Assembly (NCBI GenBank): GCA_028023455.1
Contig: JAQFVV010012423.1
Span: 8,848,269-8,912,268 of the forward strand
Length of the DNA: 64,000 bases
From: Epiperipatus broadwayi
Lineage: Eukaryota; Onychophora; Udeonychophora; Euonychophora; Peripatidae
Direction of reading: 5' to 3'
The stretch's first letter is position 1, and the number at the start of each line of letters is the position of its first letter. The notes below the pieces were generated by a model. That model saw only the letters and a list, made by a program, of their open reading frames with translations. It did no database searches and had not been told where the DNA came from. Both the position numbers and the translations under genes were made by a program. Positions 35,525 through 47,600 of the stretch are shown piece after piece.

Positions 35525-36835
35525 ATAATTAAATTAGAAATGCATGATACCATTCAAGAGAAAAAAAAAAGATTCAAATTCTTGAAAAACACTTATTTAA
35601 ATATTATAATTACAAATAGCATGCCACTATTAACTGTATTTCATAAGGCTAATTATTATATAAAATTAGAAATGCATGAATCAAATCAAGAGAATTAAAA
35701 ATAATATAACTCTTGAAAAAGTGAATATTAAAAATACGTATATTATAAAAAATATTATTAATATTATTAAAAATATGTATATTATAATTTATAAATAGTA
35801 TGCCAGGATTTGAATTCATGAAGCCAATTACTATATACAAACAATTAATATATATTCAATTATATTATTTATAAGTATATTTTAAATATGCAATTTTTCA
35901 AGAGTTTTATTATAATTTTTTATTCTCTTGATTAGATTGAAACATTTCTAATTTTAATAACTGCATATAATAATCATTTATCAATAAAATATAATATAAA
36001 TCTTTATTATATTATAACAACAACTTATAAATACATCATATAATAATTATATATATAAAAGCCTTTTTCGGTAATACTAAATTTTTTACCCTTTTCAATA
36101 TCTCTTACTAATACCACCACATATATTACGTACATAACGACATTTCCTATAATTCATTATTTCTATCAATTTATTTATATATCTCCCTTTATATTACTTT
36201 CCATTCTTTATCCATTACCCAATCATTCATTAAATCAATTGACTTTTTGTAAATGTTCATACATGTATTTATATTATATTTTATATAATTTGTTTCATAT
36301 ACTTTTACTTTACCCATTATATTTAAATCCAGTTTAAATATATAAAATATAATATAAATACATGTATGAACATTTACAAAAAGTCAATTGATTTAACGAA
36401 TGATTGGGTAATGGATAAAGAATGGAAAGTAATATAAAGGGATATATATAAATTGATAGAAATAATGAATTATAGGAAATGTCGGTAGATGTCGCTATGT
36501 ACTTAATATACATGTTGGTATTAGTAAGAGATATTGAAAAGGGTAAAAAATTTAGTATTACCGAAAAAGGCTTTTATATATATATATAATTATTACGTGA
36601 TGTATTTATAAGTTGTTGTTATAATATAATAAAGATTTATATTTTATTGATTATAAGATAAACAACATAAAGGAGTTTATTCCTTAAAATTAAATAATCA
36701 TTTATATATAGTAATTTGGGTTCATGGGATGTAACCAGTAATATATCAATTTAAATATGAGTTTTTCAAAAATTGTATTTTATTCTTCTCGTTTGAATAG
36801 AATTATACATTTCTAATTCAAATATAAAAGTCACC
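35525..36835. repeat. Four-copy dispersed repeat flanking a foldback
   Basis: A unit containing ATTAGAAATGCATGA, TCAAGAGAA and TTCTTGAAAAA occurs at about 35530-35650 and 35662-35830 (direct). It recurs inverted at about 35890-35957 and 36705-36830. The foldback at 35981-36650 lies between the last two. Confidence 0.55.
35981..36650. mobile_element. Foldback element with arms of about 310 bp
   Basis: The left arm 35981-36292 and right arm about 36338-36650 are reverse complements with few differences, around a 45-nt loop. Shared landmarks include AAGCCTTTTTCGGTAATAC, AATCAATTGACTTTTTGTAA and TACATGTATTTATATTATAT. TTA stands on both outer sides, which could be a 3-bp target duplication. It has no ORF. 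Confidence 0.8.
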
Positions 36836-37148
36836 ATTTAGTGTATGAGGAAGGCCAGGGAGGCTGTTAATTTTCAGGGTTACTTGATAAGATCCTGATT
36901 CTGAGATAAAATATGGTATAGTTAGCTTTTGGGGAGGGGGAGTTACATGCTTGTGCATGGTTTGATCAATCAACTTTGTTAATTATATATAAATAGTATA
37001 TTTTGAATATTTGATCAAAAAAAAAATTAAACCATATCAATAAAAGAATTAATTTATTAGGATTAGAAAAAATGTTTCTTTGGACTATTTCACAAAAGAA
37101 AATAATATCAGATAATATTATTGGTAACTTAATCAAAGGATTCATATT

Positions 37149-37519
37149 TTTAAAACAGGCAAAACTTACTACATATATTGCCACACCCAGCAAGCTAGAG
37201 TAATCAATGGATGCCAGAAGGCTTGTGCATAAAATTCCTATCTAGTGCCTACTCATCCAATATCCCCAGACTAGTTTTTAGCTTATGGCCTTTGTCAGTG
37301 AGGAGCCTTGGATCTGAGAGTACTGCACCTAGATCTTAGGATCTAATATAACCCTCCAGCAGCCACCTTTTATCTCCATTTAACTACAAAACTATGAGTC
37401 TTAAACTGAAAACACCATAATGTTTTCAATCCAAGCCCATTAGCTTATATAGTGAGTTTTGCCTGTTTTAACAACAGTTATACACAAGCATAAGAGGTGG
37501 TGGTCATGTGATATTTATT
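37149..37519 (+). mobile_element. Snap-back F repeat, short copy
   Basis: A 10-bp duplication, GATTCATATT, lies at 37139-37148 and 37520-37529. The copy keeps the left arm and body but only the outer end of the right arm (GTTTTGCCTGTTTT), then the tail. It lies 0.34 kb downstream of the stop of sulfotransferase gene 1, beyond the candidate polyadenylation signal. Confidence 0.75.
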
Positions 37520-37529
37520 GATTCATATT

Positions 37530-37861
37530 CTCATAAGTTTTTCCTTAATGTGGTGAATGGCGACCATAAAATATATGAAGTTTTGCTTTGATGAAATGTT
37601 TTAAAATGTGACATCTTTATAAGTAGATAAACCAAAAAAATTTGCATTTAGTTTATTTATTTAATTAATGTTCAATATTATTTTTTAAGCTTCTACCATT
37701 CACATTTTCTTTTATTAAGTAATTTTTTAATATACAGAATGATCATTAATCTTTAAAGCTATAAAATAAGGGTGCTATTGTTAAAATATATATCTGTATA
37801 TATTTTATCTTTAACTTTGTTGTTTATATAATTAAAAAAAAACAACTGTTATTTCAATAAA
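37530..37861 (-). other. 3' untranslated region and downstream flank of sulfotransferase gene 1
   Basis: This is AT-rich, with the candidate polyadenylation signal at 37711-37716. Nothing else was recognised. Confidence 0.5.
37711..37716 (-). terminator. Possible polyadenylation signal of sulfotransferase gene 1
   Basis: AATAAA on the minus strand lies about 146 nt past the stop codon, and no closer match was found. In DNA this AT-rich the hexamer is common by chance, so this is only the nearest candidate. Confidence 0.3.
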
Positions 37862-37980
37862 TTATGTTACTTTATTAAAGCTGAAACATAATCCTGATGA
37901 GTTTGAATTTTTTTTGCACCATTCATCCATTATTAGATTCATTTCTGGAGTAAAATAATTTGTCCAATCTCCAACAATTC
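37862..37980 (-). CDS. Sulfotransferase gene 1, last coding exon and stop
   Basis: This 119-nt terminal exon follows a TTTTTATAG acceptor. It reads GIVGDWTNYFTPEMNLIMDEW and ends with a TAA stop at 37862-37864. It carries the RKGxxGDWxNxFT signature, which is split with exon 5. The usual Lys of GDWKN is Thr here, a mild departure. The C-terminal tail is Asn/Ser rich and ends FSFNKVT. The five visible exons sum to 737 nt. With a first exon like the one at 24485-24767 the protein would be about 340 residues, longer than a soluble SULT (about 290-300) because of an N-terminal extension. Confidence 0.93.
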
Positions 37981-38010
37981 CTATAAAAAATAAAAAATAT
38001 ATTAGTTTAG

Positions 38011-38079
38011 AAATGTTCTATATAGAGCTTGCAAATAAGCTCTTAACAAGCTTATTTGCGAGCTCTATATATAACATTT
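38011..38079. repeat. Hairpin with 31-bp arms next to the last splice acceptor
   Basis: The arms 38011-38041 and 38048-38079 are reverse complements with about two mismatches, separated by a loop of only about 6 nt. On the minus-strand transcript it ends 30 nt before exon 6 (37980), where the branch point and polypyrimidine tract should be. Confidence 0.75.
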
Positions 38080-41000
38080 GTAATACAAGCTTATTAAATT
38101 AGGTCATGTGACATCTGACTTAATTTTTTTTTTTGTAGTTTAAAAATATAACCCAGTAATAATAATCCTGCTTTTTAATAATATTTTTATCATTATAATC
38201 TTAACTGTTCATTTCCTCTAAATTTATAATGACTAAAGTTAAAGCCTATCTAAACCCCATACTTGAATTATAAATATGTTTCAAAGAAACTTTATTTACT
38301 TTTAAAAAAAGTTATATAGCTTATTTGTTAATACCTGCACCTGAATTATTTACAAGGATAACATTGAGAGACATAAAATAAATATTACACTGTCATTGAT
38401 TTTCATAATTGCAGTGCGATTTACAGTCCTTATATAAATATTTACATTAAAAATTATAGTTGTCTGAATCACTCTATGAGGCAATGGCATCATGTTATAG
38501 CATTCAGTGCAAATATATTAAGGACCAAGTATTTGAACAAGTCCTTTTTCCTACTATTTTGTAGTCTCTTTGTTGGATTGTTTACTTGTGAGTGTGCTGG
38601 GTGTCTCCTAGGGATGTGGTTAAAGATGAACATGCATCTTATGCACCATAGTGCATATAATAAGGTGCTAGCTCTAATGTGCACATAGATTTCTGTACAA
38701 AAGATATCAAACAGTTGTTGGATGTTATATTATTTGTTTATTAGTAGTTCTAACCTTAGGTCTCAGAATACTGCTAATCAGATATATTCAAAAAAAGAAA
38801 TAATGTTGTATTTCAGACAAGATGACACAGAATACATATATCTTCAATTTCTTTGTAGTTTCTTTTTGCTATATATTATAAATATATAGTGTGATTAATA
38901 AAAGAATTATTATTAAAAGCTTAATTAAATGGAAAACTCCATTCAAATTTTCATTATTATAATTATTATATAATTTAAAAGTATAATTATTACATTTTTG
39001 AATTATTATTTTTTATTCTGTTTGTGTATAAATGCACCCACAGATACACACGCACACACACACACACAATCTTCAAATCCTCGTTCATTTGTTAAAAACC
39101 TCCCCAATATTCCTTATATTTTTCCATTCACAAATGTCCAAAAAATTATAAGGAAAAAAAAATTATATATTCTTTTGCTTTTCAGCCAAATCTAGTGAGC
39201 CATCTTCAGAATTTATTATGATTTGAATAATTTGGCTATCGCATTTACATTAACAATATTTTTTATTCTATTTTTAGATAATGGCTTAAATATTTAAATC
39301 ACAGTTAATTCTGAAGATAGCCAACTTGATTTGATGAAACTTTAATTTAAGAATAATAATTTTTCTCATAAAAATAAAAGAAATATATAATGTTTTTATA
39401 TAAATGTTATGAATATATATTATAATGGTAGAAGTGGGAAATATGCAAAGTATGATTATAGACTTGGTTAGAACATCTATTTTGTATAGATTGGTGTAAA
39501 CAAAGAGGTCAACATTACAAACCAATAGTCTGTACTATCTCAGAGACTCTATTAAATTGGATTGAATTCAGAATTAGAGGAATACAAAATTAGGAATACC
39601 AATAAAAGGATATATATATACACCAGACCTAAATCCCTTATTCAACCATCACAATCTAAAATCTAGTTGATTAATTGAAGTTGTTAGCCCTTATGCATAC
39701 ATCAGGCATTAATAGGTGAGTTATAAATCATAATAATTATATGAAATGCCTACAGTGATGTTGAACTATTTGCGAATTAAAATTTATCAAATTCTACTTG
39801 CATAGTATAAGAAATAAAGTAGATCAAATTTATTATTCTTAATTAAATAAATAATAATGATAATTTATTTACATTTTATAAATACGATCTAACTATCTTA
39901 ACATATTTATCAGAATAAACATAAGATATGATGACTGTGTGCTTGTTTATACTATGAATGATGACAGAACGATAGACCTATTTCAAATTAGAGAAAAGAT
40001 ATAGCTTAATTTTGTTATTATTGATTTAATAAAGAAATATAAACTTGTCACAATCTATATGAAAATATTAGATCTAAATAAACTATTCTAGAAAATTTCA
40101 TTTAATGATTGTTTATAGTTTTAACAAATTAGTTTGTTTCCTCCAATTGAATATATATGTGATTATCTACCTTAAGCGAATATGCACACATGACACAATT
40201 TTTTTACTACATGTACAACAAAATTAAATAAAACTAAATGTTTTATAATAGTATTGGAACACTTGATGTTCAGAGTTTATCACATTTGGGCAAGTAATGA
40301 AATCCATATATAATCCTGTAGATATCCAGTGAAAAGGGAAACAATAATAATACACAAAAAAATTTACGAGTTGTTCTTAGAATAATCACATACGATTTCC
40401 ATGAGAGCAATTAGGCATTTTAATTCCTTTAGACAGTTAATACACATCCATAATAATATATAGGATACAGATTTCAATGTATGTTAATTTCTGTAGGATT
40501 CATTAAATAATATTGTCATAATCTCTGTAATGTTAACCATTGGTTTATTCATTCACTTATTATATTATCCATAAACATTACAACATATATATTAATCATC
40601 TCGATGGGTGTGTAACACAGATCTCCAGTAAGATGTGTGAAATAAGCTGCCTCTGATAGATGGCATTATGAAATGGTCATTAAAACCTATATAAAGATTT
40701 ATTATTTTTCCTTTTCTTCTCTCTCTCTTTTTTTTTTTTGAATGTCTGTTATAGGATGTTGATATTTAATTCAGTTCCTTTAACTACACTGATATTTTAT
40801 CTAATTCACAATGGTTAATGTTCTGTTGCTAGTAAATGTGCATGTATATATATATTTACTTGAAATTTGAACAATCATTTTTAACATCTTTGGTGAAGGC
40901 AAGAACAGGTTTCTGTAATGCAATAGAAGTCTTAATTTAGTTGTTATTAATCTTAATCCATATTCATGGTCCTTAAAATAGATACCAACTTCATTTTTCA

Positions 41001-42369
41001 TGCTATATTGTTTTCTTGACAAACAATTTTATGAATACATACATTGCGTCGGCAGAAAATAATGATCGAAACAACTTCTTTCAGAATGGGTAAGAGAAGC
41101 TCATAGGCATATACAATTCCAAGAATAAAAATAAAATATAAAGCAAAGAATAATAAAAGAACTTTTTTTCCAGCACTGACTTCTATATCTGTAATTTTTC
41201 TAAAATTTGACCTCCTTTTTCTTATTCCTATTCAACTCACTCAAGAGTTTTGCTCAATGATTTCTTTAAACGATTGTTATAATAATAGATTTATAAAATT
41301 CCAAATATACATACATATATATATACACAAATTGGTGCATGTAAAATATAACATACATCAGTTAGATGTTAATGTGAAAATGAATGGAATTACTTTAATA
41401 AAATCATATCCTTAAAATTGAAGTGTCCTCATTTTTATCGGTGACCTGAAATATCACACGGGACACAAAATAAGTCAAAATTGCTGATTTAATTTTAAAA
41501 AGACATTTATTATTTAGTGGTTGAAACTTAACATTTATAATAAACATATGTATGGCATCGTTTGTAACCAAATAGAAATATATGTTTTCTCTCTTTCAAA
41601 TTGGGAATAACTTTAGACTCTTCAAAGAATTTAGTTGCACTACTTTCAAAAGATAAAAAAAAATGTGGACAAATATTAATTTAAATCTTACAAAAGGCAA
41701 TATATTTTCTAAATGAGGTGGAGGGATATCAATTGGCGATTTTAATAGTCAATAACCCCAAAATAAAATAATAGACTGACATTAACACAAAAAATTTTTT
41801 TAATACTATATATATATATATGATCATGTGTGGTGGGAATATTCTCAGATGGTGAAATATATATTATAAATGGGAGCATTTAAATGCTCTCTATTAGTTC
41901 ACATATATTAGCCAATTTCTGAGGTATAAACTATTATAATACAAAACTCACAAGCCTAGTAATGCTCCCTTAAACATTATTAATTACAAATCATTTGCAC
42001 TTATTGTGATTAATCACCTAAAATAATTAATAATTTTGAAATTTCATGAAGTAAATAACACCTTCTTTACAAATATATATAGACATAGTCATGAAAAGGT
42101 TTATAAAAAAATGGATCAATTATAATTTCTGCAAGTCCAGAATTTACTTATATGTGTGTTTGTTGACTAATGACAGCATCACATTTAATAATTAAGCACA
42201 TTTTATCTTTTTCACTTTAAATAAAATCAGCTTAATATAAATATTCTGATTTGTGGTTAATAATGTTTAAGGACTTGCACAATTGATAAAGATAGTTTAT
42301 CTGAAACTATTACTAAGAGCCTTGTACAATTCATTGGCTGAAATATATAACATCTAATATCTTTTTTTA

Positions 42370-42521
42370 CCATTAAATATCACATGATCACTATTCTTTA
42401 TGTTTACGCAAGCTGTTAACATAGGCAAAACTCTCCATATAGAGCACCACAAACCTTCTTGCATCCATTGATTATTCTGAATTGCACTGAATAGCGCTAC
42501 TGTATGGAGAGCTTCGCCTCA
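42370..42521 (-). mobile_element. Snap-back F repeat, minimal copy
   Basis: The tail in reverse (ATCACATGATCACTATTC, 42378-42395) is followed by the two arm ends, GGCAAAACTCTCCATATAG and TGTATGGAGAGCTTCGCC. About 100 bp of arm remnant lies in all, with no body. The decayed LINE starts immediately after it. Confidence 0.6.
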
Positions 42522-42527
42522 AGAGAG

Positions 42528-44310
42528 ATTTCTGGATAGTTGGAGTAATACAAGAGCAAGGTTAATGTTTATAGGAAAGGGTAAAGAGCACAAAAAGTTA
42601 AGCAATTATAGACCGATAGCAGTAACATCAGTGTTATATAAAGTTTCACATATATGATGGCTGGAAGAATTGCCAAATGGATGGAAGAAAATAATATAGT
42701 GGGAGAAAGGCAAGAAGGTTCCCGATCGGACAGGTGTATAGGAGATATTTATTTGTAGTTATATAACTTATAGATATGATTTGGGAATGGTTGGAGTTTT
42801 AGTGGATATTATTAAGAAATTATATGAAAATAATTATTATACGTATCATTTAGGGAATATAGAATCAGTTAAAAGTTAAAAATGGGATGGGACTAAAGCA
42901 AGGATGCCCTATGTCATCTATTTTGTTTTTGTTGTATTTGAAAAAAATGGAAAGAGCAATAGAAAGACTAGGAAGAGGGGTAGAGATACTATTAATAGGT
43001 GACAAGAGACTATATACATTATTGGGACTTTTATTTGCAAATGATGTCTTTTTGTGCACAGAAAGAAGGGAAGATATGGAAGTTATGTTGAGGATACATG
43101 CAAAGGTGCGTGAAGAGATGGGGATTAAATTTAGTGAAGAAAAATCAAAAATAATGATGACTAATACTGGGGAAAGAGAAGATAAAAAATTTTTATTGCG
43201 GGATATAAAGTTAAGTGTGGTGAATAGGTATAACTATTTGAGAATCGTCTTAAGTAATCAGAGAAATTGCTTGGACAAATGGAAGAAAAAAATAATAAAT
43301 GAAGCAAAGAAAAGAAAGGGACTGATAAAGAAATTAACAGTGTTTTCATATAATAAATATGGTGTAGCTAGAATTGTATGGAAGGGAGTGGCAGTAGCAT
43401 GGTTAACATATGGTAATGATGCATTATTTGTCAGTAGGGGGTGTTAGATTACTTAGAAAAAATACAAAGAGAAGTAGGAAGGTATGCATTAGATGCAGAT
43501 GTGTGAACAGCAAAGGAGGCAATTCAAGAAGAAATGGGATGGTCAAGTTTTTATATGAACGATGCAAAAATCAAAATGAAAATATTCGGTAGATTGCAAT
43601 TTATGGATAATAAGAGAATAGCCAAAATTGTTTTTAATTGGGTTATAAGTAAAGGACAGGCAAAAAGATGGGTGAGAAAGGTAGTTTGGTATGCAGAAGA
43701 TTTGGATAAAGAAGTTATGGCAATATACTTATACAAAAGGTGGGATGATTGTGTTAGCAGAATTGTTGAGTGTTATAGTGGCTAGGAATGGGATAGAATA
43801 AATGCATTAATAAAGAATAGGGAGCTGAAAAAATGGAGAACTAGTATGGAGAGTAAAAAGAGTTTAAATATATATAGAAGTAAATGGAATATTGAGTGAA
43901 AGTTAATTTATGATAATAGTTAAGGAAAGTAGTTTACTGTTTAAGGCTCAAATAGGATATTTAGCAACAAGGGAATATACATATAATGAGAAAAAGTTGT
44001 GTAAAGAAGGGATAGAAAATATTAGGCATCTATTAATTGAATGTAAATGCCTGAAAGCAAAAAGGATACAAATAATAAAGTTGTGGAAGACTAAATATAA
44101 ACAAAGTGATTATTCAGAAAATGGGTTCTTGGTTTTTATATTGGGTTTGGGAAAAGATTTAGATATAAAACCCATGGAATTGACAAAGATTATATTGTGG
44201 AAATGGGATGGAGCAGGATACAGAAGAATATGGGAAACTCAGGGTGGAAATGGAAAGAGAATATAAAGTGGCTAACAGATTTCTTTGGACATAGTGGCTG
44301 AGAGATTCCT
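42528..44310 (+). pseudogene. Decayed LINE reverse transcriptase
   Basis: Plus-strand frames contain RT motifs in order: NYRPIAVTS about 42602-42628, ENNIVGERQEGSR about 42689-42727, GLKQGCPMSSILF about 42888-42928, and LLFANDVF at 43029-43052 where YADD is expected. A thumb region follows, then a C-terminal Cys/His block (LC...IRHLLIECKCL, about 43997-44055). Stops and shifts interrupt it (for example 43445, 43504, 43783). The catalytic second Asp region reads F-A-N-D, so the active site is lost. It is antisense to sulfotransferase gene 1, in intron 5. The upstream endonuclease is missing. Confidence 0.85.
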
Positions 44311-44469
44311 TATAAGGAGAAGTCATAATGTATCGCATCGCCTCTGTGTTAATATTTTATTTTCATAACCAGTCCTTAAATGTCCTTATTTATAACACTA
44401 TAAGTTATAACTATAATGTAATAATTACAAAGTTTGTATATATATATATATTTAAATTTTGCTATATAC

Positions 44470-44653
44470 CTTTTCTCATAAATTTTGTTTCATTCTTCTT
44501 GGCTATTCCTAATGCTTCCCAATGTGAATAATTTACACTAGGATTATTTTTCATTTTTGAGAAGCTGCAATGATCCATTATCATTAGGGCTTCTTCATCA
44601 GTGATGGATTGGTTTAAAAACTGTGCTACTTTCTGTATTACATCAAGAATGTT
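44470..44653 (-). CDS. Sulfotransferase gene 1, coding exon 5
   Basis: This 184-nt exon opens after a TTTACAG acceptor with NILDVIQKVAQFLNQSITDEE. It continues with HCSFSKMKNNPSVNYS, the family's conserved 'SFxxMKxNPxxNY' block, and ends KFMRK plus one base before a GTATAT donor. The terminal Arg-Lys joins the Gly of the next exon to form the RKG motif that binds the 3'-phosphate of PAPS. It enters in phase 0 and exits in phase 1. The donor GTATAT is weaker than the others but in frame. Confidence 0.92.
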
Positions 44654-47600
44654 CTGTAAAAAAAAAGTATTTACATTAATTTCACTAACAAATAATGCAA
44701 GCTTAAATTCATGCTAAGTTCAAACAATAAAAACATAAATGAATTATTCAAAAACAATATTCTTATTTGCTCAAATTTAAATGTTCAAGTCCTTCCAAAA
44801 AAAAATGTGTAAAAAAGAATCTTTTATAATAAAATTAATTTAATTATATCTGTAAACAAATAAATTTTCATTCTGCAGCATTCTTTTTTATTTGGCTGTA
44901 TGATGTCTATTATATCTGGCAACAGGAGATAGAAGATGTAATCTGATATTCTGATGCACTTAAAATTATTTCAAAGATAGATGTTTTTTCAGATGTTACA
45001 AAGAAGACAACAATAACATTCTAAGGCTATTAAAAACTTCTCTCTTTCATTTGATGTATGAAAAACAATTACTGATAACTTTTTATTAATCATTTACTGT
45101 GTTTTAACAAATCAAATAACACACTTTTTATCTTTGAAATTTTAACAATGTCATAAATATTTTGACAAAGAAGAATATCAAAACCTTAAGCATACATTAT
45201 TTGCATTTTTTTTTTTAAAAAAAAAATATGAACTCCAATAATAGATGGCTTTTCATTTTTACATCCATTGGTTTTTTTTAACTATTTTAATCCTGCATTA
45301 TTTTCAATTGCCTTTATATTTTCAAGGCATTATCAGAAAAATATAAATATTAAAAACTGTCTAACAGTTACACTATCAATTCAAAACAAAGCAAAACTCT
45401 CCATATAGTAGTGCCATCTTGTGCTAACAAGAGCAATCAATGGATGCCAGAAGGCTTGTGCATAAAATCCCTATCTAGTGCCTACTCATCCAATATCCCC
45501 AGACTAGTTTCTGGCTTGTGGCGTTCATCAGTGAGGAGCCTTGGATCTGAGAGCACTGCACCTAGATCTTAGGATCTAATGCAACCCTCCAGCACCCATC
45601 TTTTAACTCTATTTAACTATAAAACTATGAGAATGAAATTGAAAACACAATTAATATTTTCAATCCAAGCTCAGTAGCTTATATAGTCATATGGGTCTGA
45701 ACTCAATTCGGCACCCATACATTTTGGTGTCTTTGGCTCTTTAACAACCATAGTCACCACTATCCTATTAGGCAGGATTGGTGCCACAAGCCAGAAACTA
45801 GTCTGGGGAAATTGGATGAGTAGGCACTAGATAGGGATTTTATGCACAAGCCTTCTGGAATCCATTGATTGCTCTTGTTAGCACAAGATGGCACTACTAT
45901 ATGGAGAGTTTTGCTTTGTTTTAAATTGTTTAATAACAATTATGTGCTAGTATGAAATAGTGATCATGTGATGTTTAGTAGTTACGCTATCATTAGATAT
46001 GGTAAAATGTAGACAATGCTTTATCTTAAGACTTGAAAGCATACCAACTATGAAAAGTGCATATTTCAGATTAAACTTGGATCTTTATCTTCAAGCTAAA
46101 AATAAAAAAGTACCCAGTTACCAACCAGTAATTTTATGGCTAGTTATGAACTACAGAACAATCACAGGCTTACTTAGAAATCCTTATCTACCTGCAAAAA
46201 AATAACCAAGTTCTCTCTAGAATATTAGGTAATGGATCCATCAAAAAGATACCAATAACTACTATACCATAAGTTACAAATCATGGAAATGAAGACTTAA
46301 GAATTTTTTCTTTTAATCTAAAGCTATAATTTGTAAGTATTAGCTGCTACAGAAAAAATAATTGTTGATTTTTGTGAATTCTCTTAAAGAATCAAAATTA
46401 CATGTGTGTGCATGTACATATATCCAATATATGTTACTTCAATAAAGCCAAAACAAAAGAGGTATTATATGTTAATAGAAAAAACTTATTTAGCTTCAGG
46501 AGGATTGGCAACATCAAAAATATCTCTTAATTTCTATTCCTTGTCAATCTAAAAATCCATGAAAATGTATAATTTAACATACATATATTACATATATTAA
46601 ATTATTAAAATCATCTACAAACAAACTTTATCCTCAAGTCAATCAAAATGACAAGCTGCATTTAAAAGTGTTTATAGTATTCAATTGATAGTTAAGTACA
46701 ATAATTCCATTTAACTGATCAAAATTACATATTTTTTAATAATTTGATTCAATTAAGACTTTAAATCAAACATTCTACAACTGCCTAAACCAAACAGGGT
46801 CATTTTTTAATTACATATTTTTACAAAATTTAAGACTTTATAAACTTTTTAGTAGAGATATTTTTTCTTAAAAAAGCCAAATTCATCTATTTTGAAAAGC
46901 ATTTTGGAAAATTATAAGCAGCCTTATTTTAATATATATTTTTATAGAAAACCTCACATGATTTTTTTTTTTTTACTAGAAAAACTCATAAACAGCAGAT
47001 GTGTGTGTATTAAAAAATTTAGCCTGTCATGATTATTCTGCAAAGTAACTGAAAAAATTTTTTTAGGTAGGCAAGTTCAAGATTTTTTCAATTAGCTAGC
47101 CTTTAATCAATCATCATTTAATAATGATAAAATAAGAGTATGGAAATAGTTTTAAAATGGAGTAAATTGAGCTCCAAATATGGAGAGCCATTGTGTTAAT
47201 GATAATATGATACAATCTTCTCCATCAGGGAAGAACATGTCTTTAAATCTTAAGCTCATAATCTGTATTAAAAGCAGTAATTCAATTTAATCCATAGCAA
47301 CTTAGTAAAATTATGAGTAGTCAATGTACACTAATAGATAGCACCACACAAATTGCCAGAGTAGCTTCTAACTATCAACTTTGCTAGCAAGACTCATTAA
47401 ATTTATACATCCAGAAATTACTTCCATTTATTTATACTATCCAAATATTAAATACTTTTAAGATATTAAACCCACATCAACTTGCTTATATACATATAGA
47501 ACCAATGCTCAGACAGCAATTCAATAATTCAGATATATGCAACTGTAGACAAAAAATAATATGTAATAAACAAAGTATCATATATGTATTTCAATAACAG

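Larger units (their letters stand above)
37981..44469 (-). other. Intron 5 of sulfotransferase gene 1
   Basis: This 6.5-kb GT-AG intron contains a decayed RT LINE (42528-44310, opposite strand), an F-repeat fragment (42370-42521) and a hairpin beside its acceptor (38011-38079). From 38090 to 42360 I see only AT-rich sequence and a short CA microsatellite near 39045-39067. Confidence 0.85.

Noticed and set aside
39040-39067. CA-repeat tract as a CRISPR-like or structured array
   Set aside because: It is a short CA microsatellite in a eukaryotic intron. No CRISPR feature exists in the window.
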